64,000 bases of DNA, taken from NCBI GenBank assembly GCA_902495075.1, contig CABUVO010000023.1, positions 11,105 through 75,104 on the forward strand, read 5' to 3'. Source of the stretch: an uncultured Porphyromonadaceae bacterium. GTDB lineage: Bacteria > Bacteroidota > Bacteroidia > Bacteroidales > Muribaculaceae. The position numbers were made by a program, and so were the translations under genes. The notes below the pieces were generated by a model. That model made no database searches and was not told where the DNA came from. It saw only the letters and a program-made list of their open reading frames with translations. Shown here in pieces: positions 19,501 to 26,230 of the stretch (positions within the stretch are counted from its first letter, which is position 1; each line of letters opens with the position of its first letter).

Positions 19501-19655
19501 CGATTTCAACATTGAGACTGCTTCACTCAAAATCGGGACGCAAAGTCGGCATCATCAGCCACGTTGAGGAACTGCGCGAGCGCATCCCCGTCCAAATCAA
19601 CGTCATCCGCGAAGGAGCCTCCGCAGAGAGCCACATCTCCATCTCCTCCCGCTGA
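16560..19655 (+). CDS. sbcC: Exonuclease SbcCD, ATPase subunit C
   Basis: 1031 residues, Rad50/SMC-like. The Walker A SGKTGAGKST lies near residue 36; two long coiled coils (about 190-480 and 520-850) flank the zinc-hook CPLC near 501; the ABC signature ISGGESFLVSLSLALA and Walker B DTLFIDEGFGSL are in the last 100 residues. It drives the SbcD nuclease by ATP hydrolysis and tethers DNA ends through its hook. The gene overlaps sbcD by 4 bp. The coiled-coil section has a visibly higher A+T content than the ATPase halves, as expected for its Lys/Glu/Ile-rich composition. Confidence 0.96.
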   Translation: MRLLKLTIHNMASVGDATIDFTQSPLSDSEVFLISGKTGAGKSTILDCICLPLYGTAPRFKNTKINGATLDGTANDAISVNDPRQILRRNTGEGYAELEFTGNNGIHYIARWGIQRSRKKIEGKLQKKNWTLENIDKKVSFTKDADIQQEISDAVGLDFNQFCRTVMLAQGDFTRFLNSNDNDKSEILSKITGTEIYSKIGIKIFERFKEEENIYNTLKLKIEGVSILEEDEIAEKKEALSQLEKENKILQENLKSESDLLELLKSQSDTALTIKKLSTKINDLSKDVSSLLISRNELHAEILDIKNDMQSKSEEIKKFDDCKEIFNEAENIMRDSQRIKTLNIDILNEKKSISTRTNDLEEKLLPQSLEYEKEIEKLTGQLLDNDTSAAGLKTELDSLEIDELRKEKDLITTRRVELQNLMILLQNYNDIAQRIEIEQKEIASNENHLKEITDKRKYLSEPFKIAEEKLLLYKDVYDKLFASSEKILGNIRSSLNVGDVCPLCRQKISASLPAESEIKEMIKDRKEELDKAQASRDKLNDEIISIEAEIKTIKTAIEKSRKKLEEDNSLTEAFNKVKIKSEALDIDYSNEDIKSLILYEIDNISEKINVVAGKIKTAELLEKDLKSRNDKHKELSDLIQKKKENFSEIKIRIETVKTQNADATLNIAKADNEIRNIREEILSILVNSRYHELFEKDMTVFCRELKEDVNKYKDLNRQLENLRLIAGNKQNTLESFDNVIEAIRSQLPDFMPESEVSRVSGIKDLHKFATDILMEISATSKGLNDNKERLIEIESKLEETGKCRQEDDLSFEATTTRVNAINDKIRENDIKKGSIETELKLNDSQVKKLGVLIEEHKKQGKILDRWRILYDMFGDSEGKKFRKIAQSYILAELIHSANHYMKSLSDRYRLRVEPGTFVIQVEDAWQGYTVRSAATISGGESFLVSLSLALALSDIGSNFSVDTLFIDEGFGSLSGDVLQNAISTLRLLHSKSGRKVGIISHVEELRERIPVQINVIREGASAESHISISSR

Positions 19656-19809
19656 TCCAGCTTCTCCCCCTGGATTCCCTTCTACACCCCAGCCTCCCTC
19701 TCTCCTCCCCTGATGCGTCGTCCGTCGTCCTCTGTCCCCATCCCCACTAAGCCCCATCCCGCCCCATACAGCCCCATTTCGCCCCATTTTCAAAAAAATC
19801 CTCAAAAAA

Positions 19810-19841
19810 TTTGCACAGAATAAAAATTATGTCTAACTTTG
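19810..19841 (+). promoter_or_regulatory. Promoter of tRNA-Glu
   Basis: TTTG (19810-19813) and TAACTTTG (19834-19841) are spaced by 20 bp, a textbook match to the Bacteroides sigma-ABfr promoter. Confidence 0.85.
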
Positions 19842-19862
19842 CATCGCAAAACCGAAAAACAT

Positions 19863-19934
19863 GGTCGATTAGTGTAGCGGTTAGCACGCCACCCTCTCAC
19901 GGTGGAGACTCGGGTTCGAGTCCCGGATCGACTA
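19863..19934 (+). tRNA. tRNA-Glu (anticodon CTC)
   Basis: 72 nt fold into a full cloverleaf: acceptor 19863-19869 with 19927-19933, D arm GTGT/GCAC, anticodon stem CCACC/GGTGG with loop CTCTCAC (anticodon CTC, reads GAG), short variable loop, and T arm with TTCGAGT loop. The first acceptor pair is G-T, and the 3' CCA is not fully encoded (ACCC follows). A clear promoter is upstream and a terminator directly downstream, so it is a single-gene unit. Confidence 0.93.
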
Positions 19935-19937
19935 CCC

Positions 19938-19968
19938 AAGGACTACTTTCAGTAGTCCTTTTATTTTT
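19938..19968 (+). terminator. Terminator after tRNA-Glu
   Basis: A 10-bp stem (19938-19947 with 19951-19960, AAGGACTACT and its complement) with a T-rich tail. Confidence 0.88.
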
Positions 19969-20006
19969 ATATATCAATAATTTACTTATTATCGAATTAA
20001 CAAATA

Positions 20007-21206
20007 ATGAGCGAAGAGATAATCATCAAGGATGGGGAGATTAAGCGGCATCGGAGGGTCGATGTTGCGGATGTGCTGCGAGGTGTGGCGGTGATGGGCA
20101 TTGTGTTGCTTCATAATATCGAGCATTTCAATTTTTATTCTTTCCCGGACAAGGCACTTCAACCACTTTGGCTAAATTTCACCGATAAAGCTATATGGGA
20201 TTCCCTATTTTTTGCTTTCGGAGGTAAGGCATACGCCATATTTGCACTTCTCTTCGGATTCAGTTTCTTTATTCAAGACGATAATCAGAAAATGCGCGGA
20301 AACGATTTCCGTGCACGGTTCTGCTGGCGCTTGATGCTGCTTTTCGTTATCGGATGTATCGACGCGGTTTTCTTCACAGCCGAAATACTTGTGATGTATT
20401 CGCTGGTTGGTATAGTGCTCGTGCTCACATGTCGGTTCAGAACAAAAATACTCATCGCACTGGCTGCAATATGTATGCTGCAGCCGATGGCGCTTTATAA
20501 TATGATTCATGTATTGATTGATCCGGCGTATCAGTCACCCAAAGTTCCAACAGCTGATTTATGGGCTGCCACATTTGCCGTGCAATCTGACGGCACGTTC
20601 TTCCAGACTGCTATAGTCAATCTCTGGGAAGGTCAACTCGCAAGTCTCGCATGGGCGTGGGATCATGGACGCATATTCCAGACTGCCGGTCTATTTATTA
20701 TCGGAATGGTTCTCGGTCGTCAGGGATGGCTGTTGAAATCATACCTTAAAGGTTGGGGAATAGCAGCCTGCATTGCTCTGCCACTTTTCTGTGCCTTGCG
20801 CGGTCTCGACACGATGCTACCCGATTTTATCTCAAACGAGGATTTTATCTCCCAATCCCATCTCCTGCTCAGCTCGCTCTATAATCTATGTTTCATGACG
20901 CTGATCGTATCAGCAGTCTTATTCCTTTATTACAATACTTCCAAAGCAAAATCCTTGCTTTCCCGACTGATTCCTTATGGAAGAATGAGCATGACCAATT
21001 ATGTATGCCAAAGTATCATCGGTTCATTCATTTATTACAATTGGGGACTCGGATTACATAGCAAATTGGGCATCACGGCAAGTTTCTTTGTCGGTATTGC
21101 AATATTCTTGGGTCAGCTGGCATTCTGCAGACTCTGGATGAAATATTTCTCTCATGGTCCCATGGAAGGAGCGTGGAAACGTCTTACTTGGATCGGGGCA
21201 AAATGA
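20007..21206 (+). CDS. DUF418 family integral membrane protein
   Basis: 399 residues with about 8-10 transmembrane helices. The N-terminal RVDVADVLRGVAVMGIVLLHN is the typical opening of YeiB/DUF418 and related acyltransferase-like membrane proteins, and GRMSMTNYVCQSIIG near residue 325 is the conserved motif of the C-terminal DUF418 domain. A role in transport or transfer of a cell-envelope group is often suspected, but no activity is established to my knowledge. The start at 20007 lies 38 bp after the tRNA terminator, and no strong promoter is visible, so expression may rely on read-through or a weak promoter. Confidence 0.88.
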   Translation: MSEEIIIKDGEIKRHRRVDVADVLRGVAVMGIVLLHNIEHFNFYSFPDKALQPLWLNFTDKAIWDSLFFAFGGKAYAIFALLFGFSFFIQDDNQKMRGNDFRARFCWRLMLLFVIGCIDAVFFTAEILVMYSLVGIVLVLTCRFRTKILIALAAICMLQPMALYNMIHVLIDPAYQSPKVPTADLWAATFAVQSDGTFFQTAIVNLWEGQLASLAWAWDHGRIFQTAGLFIIGMVLGRQGWLLKSYLKGWGIAACIALPLFCALRGLDTMLPDFISNEDFISQSHLLLSSLYNLCFMTLIVSAVLFLYYNTSKAKSLLSRLIPYGRMSMTNYVCQSIIGSFIYYNWGLGLHSKLGITASFFVGIAIFLGQLAFCRLWMKYFSHGPMEGAWKRLTWIGAK

Positions 21207-21222
21207 TTAGGACCAATTTGAT

Positions 21223-21996
21223 ATGCTGATACTTATTGCAGAATCCAAGACGATGACTGATTGTTCGAGCCGAATACAAAATTCAGCTTTGAACAAGCAT
21301 GAACCGATGCATGACACAGCGGCTAATGCCGAGATGGAATATCTCGACAAATTTTCTGTAGCGGAATTAGCACAGAAAATCGGGATAAGCGCAGCGCTGG
21401 CGCAGTCAATGAAAAAGATGATATTTGAATTTCCCAACAAATCTCTTGGGGAAGCGGCTCTTTATGCTTATACAGGTGTCGTGTTCAAGGCTTTGGAACC
21501 GAAATCTTTATCATCCTCCGCAATTCTCAATGCAAATAAGAATCTGAGAATAATATCCTCTTTATATGGTTGGCTACGACCAGACGACATAATCAAATCA
21601 TATCGCCTGGAATTTAAATGTAAGGCGAACCCGGAGTCAATTCCTACATATAATTATTTAAAACAGGAAATAACTTCTGCCCTCTCCGAATACCTTGAAA
21701 CAAATCATTGCAGCGAAATACTTGACCTTATGCCCGCTGACGCTGCCAAATGTATCGACTGGAAATCCTTAAAACCTGGCACAAAAGTATGGAAAGTTGA
21801 TTTTGTTGAAACAATCGACGGCATAGAGAAAACTCCCAATGCCGGGAAATTAAAAAAGCTGCGCGGTACTCTCCTCCGTCAGATCCTTTCAGAAAATATT
21901 AGTGAGATCTCGTCGCTGTCATCCCTCGAAAATGATGATTACATATACGACAAAACGGACTCGAAAAACCATCGAATCCGTTTTATCACAGCATGA
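21223..21996 (+). CDS. yaaA: YaaA family peroxide-stress protein
   Basis: 257 residues, cytoplasmic, full length for the YaaA (DUF328) family. Recognisable blocks are MLILIAESKTM at the start, LYAYTGVVFKALEP (about 86-99), the conserved ISSLYGWLRPDDIIKSYRLE (about 112-131) and a C-terminal part with KLKKLRGTLLRQIL. In E. coli YaaA limits free iron and oxidative DNA damage under peroxide stress. It follows the DUF418 gene by 16 bp and is probably co-transcribed. A terminator-like hairpin is embedded in its last codons. Confidence 0.92.
   Translation: MLILIAESKTMTDCSSRIQNSALNKHEPMHDTAANAEMEYLDKFSVAELAQKIGISAALAQSMKKMIFEFPNKSLGEAALYAYTGVVFKALEPKSLSSSAILNANKNLRIISSLYGWLRPDDIIKSYRLEFKCKANPESIPTYNYLKQEITSALSEYLETNHCSEILDLMPADAAKCIDWKSLKPGTKVWKVDFVETIDGIEKTPNAGKLKKLRGTLLRQILSENISEISSLSSLENDDYIYDKTDSKNHRIRFITA
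21952..21986 (+). terminator. Terminator-like hairpin inside the end of yaaA
   Basis: A 12-bp stem with one mismatch (21952-21963 with 21973-21984) is followed by a short T-rich stretch. It lies within the last 15 codons, before the stop at 21994-21996, so a transcript ending here would lack the stop codon unless release occurs further down. Confidence 0.5.
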
Positions 21997-22011
21997 TATA
22001 TTTTAATATGA

Positions 22012-22212
22012 TGTATCGTTCAGGTTCGCGTCTATTCGGAGCGACGGTTGCTTGCAACTGTCGCACAAGCGAAGGTACAAGTCCACTTACAAAATAATAA
22101 TCGACGTCTTCGATGCCGCAGCGACGCGATGCTGGGTTATAATTAAATGCCCTCTTCAAGGGCAGCCGTGCCAATTTGCCTTTACCCTTTTACCTTTCAC
22201 CTCTAACCTCAC
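22012..22212. repeat. Dispersed noncoding repeat, related to 63340-63475
   Basis: The 221 bp between yaaA and the murB fusion are noncoding. They hold a perfect-loop hairpin GCGACGGTTGC/GCAACTGTCGC (22041-22064), then a stretch (TCGACGTCTTCGATGCCG near 22104, GGGTTATAATTAAATGCC near 22134, CTTCAAGGGC) that matches the region around 63346-63463 in the same order, and end in a pyrimidine-rich CCTTTACC tract like that at 63690. Confidence 0.7.
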
Positions 22213-22217
22213 ATATA

Positions 22218-24005
22218 TTACTTTATCTCTATCACCATTCCGTCGTAAGAGGGTTTTACATTCTCCGGACATCTTGCCTCAAGCTCGGTATGAAGACCTG
22301 CCTCATGACCGAAATGGGTGAGATATGCTCGTTTAGGTTTCAACTCCTTTATCATTTCTATAGCCTCGGCATATGAAAAATGAGCAAAATGCGGTTTATC
22401 GCGCAATGAGTTGATGATTAAAACATCCAGATCTTCAAGCTTTTCCTTCTCAACATCCGAGATTGTTTTGGCATCAGTTACATATGCAAAATTACCAATT
22501 CTATAACCGAGAATCGGAAGTTTGCCATGCATCACCTCCACGGGTATTATTTTCAATCCGTTAATATAGAATGGTTCATCACCTACATCATGCATATCGA
22601 ATGTCGGAACACCGGGATAGGGATGCTCCCTGAAACAATAGTCGAGACGACGATGCAGATCTTCATCCACATCCTTACGCAGATATATCGGCAAATTGAA
22701 ATTTCCACAGAATGGGCGCAAATCATCGAAACCACCGACGTGATCATAGTGGCTATGAGTAACCAAGACGGCATCGATATCGGCAAGCCGTAGACGCAAT
22801 GCCTGCTCCCGCAAATCAGGAGAAGGATCAATCAGCAACCTCAGTCCTCTTGTTTCGACAAGAACCGATGCCCTTAATCTCTTATCATGAGGATCCTCCG
22901 AACTGCAAACCCTGCATACGCAGCCAAGCTCTGGCACTCCTTTAGATGGGCCACTACCAAGAATGGTCACAGTGATGGAAGTGTCAATAAAATTCACCTC
23001 CGGCTTCAATGTCACATAGAAGTTTGAACGGACTCTCAGAATGACCTCATCCGCGAGACGTCTGACATCAGAAGCCGTTGCATCCCCGGCATTCACAATA
23101 ACCAACGGTTGCTTCTTATATACCTCTGCGCCTCCAATTCTAAACCCTTTCATTCCTGCGTGATCTATCAGCCACGCAGCTGACAGTTTCGTTAACCCCT
23201 CTCCTGCCGGATATCCTGGCATGTCAGGATATTCCTCTTTCATTTTTTCATAAAAATGGGTAGAGACAACCGGATTTTTGAAAAAACTGCCTGCACTTCC
23301 GGTTTCACCAGGCTCAGGAAGCTTGTTTTTCCTGACTTCGGTAATCTCTTCTGCAACCTCTCTTATCGAGGGTTTCCTTCCTAATCTCTCCTCCAAAGAA
23401 CGTAATGGTCCGTAATCAAGATGACGGGCTTTACCATCAGGATTGAGTTTAAAAGACACCCGCAAAACATAATAGCGACCTCTTACTTCATCATGTTTGA
23501 AAAGACTGTCGCGATAACCGAATTCACATTCCTCATTCGTAAAAATCACAGTCTTGCGCGAAAGTGTATCAAAACATTCTACCGTATGGATCACATCCTT
23601 TGCCTCAACACCGTATGCACCAACATTCTGAATGGCAGACGCTCCTACCTCTCCGGGTATATGTGCAAGATTCTCGACACCAGCAAGATTTCTTGCAAGA
23701 CACCATTCCACAAAATCAGTCCATTTTTCACCTGCTCCTACAATCGCATAGACCGTATCGTCATCCTTCCTGTATTCCTTTATTCCCTTTATTGTCGAAT
23801 GCAAAACAAGTCCGTTGAAATCATTAAGAAAAAGAAGGTTGCTACCGCCTCCAATATGGAGCACCTCATTATTCAGGAATTCCTCCCTGCGGGAAATAGC
23901 CAGCAGTTCTTTTTCCGATGAATACTCGGCAAAATATCTTGCCTTCACCGGAATGCCAAAAGTGGTGAGAGAGGTTATGTCTTTATTCTCTATTATATCA
24001 ATCAT
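22218..24005 (-). CDS. murB: MurB (UDP-N-acetylenolpyruvoylglucosamine reductase) fused to a metallo-beta-lactamase-fold hydrolase
   Basis: 595 residues. Residues 1-340 are a complete MurB: FAD-binding TTFGIPVKARYF (14-25), GGGSNLLFL (52-60), IPGEVGASAIQNVGAYG (116-132), the catalytic Ser in GSFFKNP (239-245) and closing catalytic Glu in PEVNFI (335-340). It reduces enolpyruvyl-UDP-GlcNAc to UDP-MurNAc. Residues 344-595 are a complete MBL-fold hydrolase like PhnP: LGSGPSKGVPELGC, HSHYDH (417-422), a late His in MHGK, an Asp in VTDAK and HFGHE. The linker is about 3 residues. In relatives the two are, from memory, separate neighbouring genes. A lost stop codon, a true bifunctional enzyme or a sequencing error are the alternatives. 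Confidence 0.9.
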   Translation of the reverse strand: MIDIIENKDITSLTTFGIPVKARYFAEYSSEKELLAISRREEFLNNEVLHIGGGSNLLFLNDFNGLVLHSTIKGIKEYRKDDDTVYAIVGAGEKWTDFVEWCLARNLAGVENLAHIPGEVGASAIQNVGAYGVEAKDVIHTVECFDTLSRKTVIFTNEECEFGYRDSLFKHDEVRGRYYVLRVSFKLNPDGKARHLDYGPLRSLEERLGRKPSIREVAEEITEVRKNKLPEPGETGSAGSFFKNPVVSTHFYEKMKEEYPDMPGYPAGEGLTKLSAAWLIDHAGMKGFRIGGAEVYKKQPLVIVNAGDATASDVRRLADEVILRVRSNFYVTLKPEVNFIDTSITVTILGSGPSKGVPELGCVCRVCSSEDPHDKRLRASVLVETRGLRLLIDPSPDLREQALRLRLADIDAVLVTHSHYDHVGGFDDLRPFCGNFNLPIYLRKDVDEDLHRRLDYCFREHPYPGVPTFDMHDVGDEPFYINGLKIIPVEVMHGKLPILGYRIGNFAYVTDAKTISDVEKEKLEDLDVLIINSLRDKPHFAHFSYAEAIEMIKELKPKRAYLTHFGHEAGLHTELEARCPENVKPSYDGMVIEIK

Positions 24006-24017
24006 GTATGTAACTTA

Positions 24018-24953
24018 TTAATTTCTGAAGGCAACAAGAAGTCCATCCTGAAAACGGAGATATGAACCATTAGGATATTGCCAGAAATCTATCGTTGAAT
24101 TCCAATCATGCCCGGAATTTACATCCGAAGGATTACCCAGAGCAAGTTTACATTCCTCTTTTGTCATGCCGAGACGAACTTGCCCTCTTTGAATCAGCTC
24201 CCAAACATCCTCATGGATTGAAGGATAACGATCTTTGGGATCTGTAAGGCTGAAAAGATTCTGGAATGTGCGGCTTTCAATGCCCGCGGTTCCGGCATTC
24301 ATATACATCATCGCCGGCTTCCCGTTTTCATCTATTAGATAGACTTTAAGAGGAAAAACCATTGTTCCTGGATTAACATCCACAATCTCGACCGGTACAA
24401 ACTTACGCCCGTCAATCTTATTCTCATTTCTATCATACCATAATTGCGAACGAGTCCAGACCTTTCTTCCTACCAGCAAATCCTTGACTTTATCCACAAG
24501 CTCCAGATCTATGAGCATGGGAACATCCATACTCGAAATGGAAGTTGCGGCATCATTCGTATTCTTTCCGGTAGAATATTGCAAAGAGCCGGAACCGTTT
24601 TTGAAAACTATAACAGCCTCATCCGCTCCCCCTGGGGTTGCTTTCAACGTAACGCCTGCATATTCTATAATCTTGCCACCCAGCTCTTCCTGGTCGTTTA
24701 TCATCGAATATGGATCAAAAACCAGAGATGCCCTATTATCCGACACGAGAAACTTTTTCCCCTCTTTCCATTCAGATAGCATAGGAGCCTTGACATCCTC
24801 CATCAGTTTCTCTTCGGGAGATGCCTCAAGCTGTTTGCGTTCACTTTTAGAAAGTGTTATTGTCTTGGTACTTTCGATTCCTGTATGGCAACTAACTGTT
24901 AAACACACCAATAAGGCGAATAATAATATATAATGGAGTCTTGTCATCTGCAA
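24018..24953 (-). CDS. Predicted lipoprotein with BamE/SmpA-like C-terminal motif
   Basis: 311 residues. A signal sequence ends in TVSC (Cys22), a lipobox slightly unusual at -3, so the mature protein is probably lipid-anchored in the periplasm or on the outer membrane. Near the C-terminus, GMTKEECKLALGNPSDV recalls the BamE/SmpA repeat GMTxxEVxxxLGxP, followed by WQYPNGSYLRFQDGLLVAF. I do not recognise the rest. It starts 12 bp upstream of the murB fusion and is probably co-transcribed with it. The start could also be two residues later (MTRLHY). Confidence 0.78.
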   Translation of the reverse strand: MQMTRLHYILLFALLVCLTVSCHTGIESTKTITLSKSERKQLEASPEEKLMEDVKAPMLSEWKEGKKFLVSDNRASLVFDPYSMINDQEELGGKIIEYAGVTLKATPGGADEAVIVFKNGSGSLQYSTGKNTNDAATSISSMDVPMLIDLELVDKVKDLLVGRKVWTRSQLWYDRNENKIDGRKFVPVEIVDVNPGTMVFPLKVYLIDENGKPAMMYMNAGTAGIESRTFQNLFSLTDPKDRYPSIHEDVWELIQRGQVRLGMTKEECKLALGNPSDVNSGHDWNSTIDFWQYPNGSYLRFQDGLLVAFRN

Positions 24954-25001
24954 TGAATGTGAAAATTTCTTTCAAAATTAATGAAAATTTTTGAGGAAAT
25001 C

Positions 25002-25032
25002 TTTGTCATGTCAAAAAATATATATACCTTTG
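25002..25032 (+). promoter_or_regulatory. Promoter of tRNA-Met
   Basis: TTTG (25002-25005) and TACCTTTG (25025-25032) spaced by 19 bp. Confidence 0.85.
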
Positions 25033-25072
25033 CACTCGCAAAACGGAAATGACAATTTCCCGAAAGCATGAC

Positions 25073-25146
25073 GGCGGGATAGCTCAGTTGGTTAGAGCGT
25101 CGGATTCATAACCCGGAGGTCTCGAGTTCAATTCTCGATCCCGCTA
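25073..25146 (+). tRNA. tRNA-Met (anticodon CAT)
   Basis: 74 nt form a cloverleaf: acceptor 25073-25079 with 25139-25145 (first pair G-T), D arm GCTC/GAGC, anticodon loop TTCATAA (CAT) and T arm TCGAG/CTCGA. The pair next to the anticodon loop is A-C, a mismatch. There are no three G-C pairs at the base of the anticodon stem, so it is not the initiator; elongator Met is likeliest. A CAT tRNA modified to lysidine (Ile) cannot be fully excluded without profile scoring. Confidence 0.9.
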
Positions 25147-25150
25147 CCTT

Positions 25151-25184
25151 AAAAAGGCGAGCTAAAACAGCTCGCCTTTTTAAC
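25151..25184 (+). terminator. Terminator after tRNA-Met
   Basis: A 13-bp perfect stem (25151-25163 with 25169-25181), loop AAAAC, and a T-run within and after the right arm. Confidence 0.92.
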
Positions 25185-25283
25185 TTTTATGAGTGCCATT
25201 TGTTAATATTAACAAACAGGAATTCATTTTGTATTGACATTTGTCACTGCTCTATTTCATAAGATTTCATAAATCTCACTGCT

Positions 25284-25955
25284 ATGGCTACAATGTATGA
25301 GACAATCATGAATCTGCCGCTCTTCAAGGGATTGAGTCATGAGCAGGTTTCGTCTTTTCTCGAAAAGACACACTTCAAATTCTCAAAATATTCTGACAGA
25401 GAAAAAATCGTATCGGCTGGTGAACGCGTTGAGGAAGTGAAATGCGTGATCTCCGGTCAAATACGTTTACGCCACATAATTGGGGATAAAGACCTACTGC
25501 GCCTTACCGAACTACGCCGGAATCATGAAGTAATCGGAGCTGACAGACTTTTCGGGATGGACACAACGTATGGGGCAGACATTTGCGCAGTTGGGAATGT
25601 GAGTACCATGGAATTCAGTAAAGACCAATATCAAAATCTTCTTAACGCAGGATCAATATATCTTTTAAATTATCTCAATTCCTTATCTTACGGTGCTCAG
25701 ATCCGCTTTAATATTTTTAATGATTATCCTCAAGGAGGATTTGCTGCAACCTGCAGACGTATCATCCACACTTATTGTTCCAGAAATTCTGAAGAAATTT
25801 CATTTTTTTTCAATCCTAAGTCATTTGCCGGATTTTGCAATATCGATACCAATTCTTTCAAAAAAGAAATTATTGATCTTGAAAGCATCGGGGCAATCAA
25901 ACAAATTCCAGGTGGCTTCACGATTGTTTCTGAAGAGAAATTCTTCGAAGCATAG
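25284..25955 (+). CDS. Crp/Fnr family transcriptional regulator
   Basis: 223 residues. The N-terminal two thirds look like a cyclic-nucleotide-binding beta barrel (PLFKGLSHEQVSSFLEKTHF, then GERVEEVKCVISGQIRLRH). The glycine/arginine phosphate-binding motif of true cAMP receptors is not evident, so the ligand is unknown. The C-terminal part (about 150-220) should be a winged helix, with FAGFCNIDTNSFKKEIIDLESIGAI as the likely recognition region. There are no cysteines arranged as in Fnr. The gene is monocistronic, between tRNA-Met and the nucleoside transporter gene, which it might control by proximity; this is only a guess. Confidence 0.82.
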   Translation: MATMYETIMNLPLFKGLSHEQVSSFLEKTHFKFSKYSDREKIVSAGERVEEVKCVISGQIRLRHIIGDKDLLRLTELRRNHEVIGADRLFGMDTTYGADICAVGNVSTMEFSKDQYQNLLNAGSIYLLNYLNSLSYGAQIRFNIFNDYPQGGFAATCRRIIHTYCSRNSEEISFFFNPKSFAGFCNIDTNSFKKEIIDLESIGAIKQIPGGFTIVSEEKFFEA

Positions 25956-26008
25956 AGCGCGTTCCTTAGAATGATTTAACCTTACACATTGACTTTCCTT
26001 CACTTTTT

Positions 26009-26039
26009 TTTGACATTAGGAAGATAATGGTTATCTTTG
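26009..26039 (+). promoter_or_regulatory. Promoter upstream of the leader element and nucleoside transporter
   Basis: TTTG (26009-26012) and TATCTTTG (26032-26039) spaced by 19 bp. Transcription would start near 26046, so the whole inverted-repeat element would be in a leader of about 185 nt. Confidence 0.83.
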
Positions 26040-26061
26040 TGCTTAAATCCAAAATTCAACG

Positions 26062-26212
26062 TTTCGCAAACGTAAAGTTGAAGTTTATAAGTTTAGTTGC
26101 GCAAAGCGCAGTTTATGAGTTTATTCATTCACGATGAAATAAGTGTGACATCAGGCACATTCACATCTTATAAGCCCTTAAACTTTTAAACTTTAAGTTG
26201 AAGCTTGCGGAA
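26062..26212 (+). repeat. Inverted-repeat leader element, copy 1
   Basis: A 34-nt left arm (26062-26095) and a 34-nt right arm (26179-26212) are imperfect inverted repeats. Both arms match those of the copy at 61799-61925 at most positions, while the sequence between arms differs. The right arm ends 18 nt before the start codon at 26231. Confidence 0.85.
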
Positions 26213-26230
26213 CATAAATTAAAAAAAATT

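Noticed and set aside
25073..25146. Initiator tRNA-fMet
   Set aside because: The base of the anticodon stem lacks the three G-C pairs and the mismatched first acceptor pair of the classical type.
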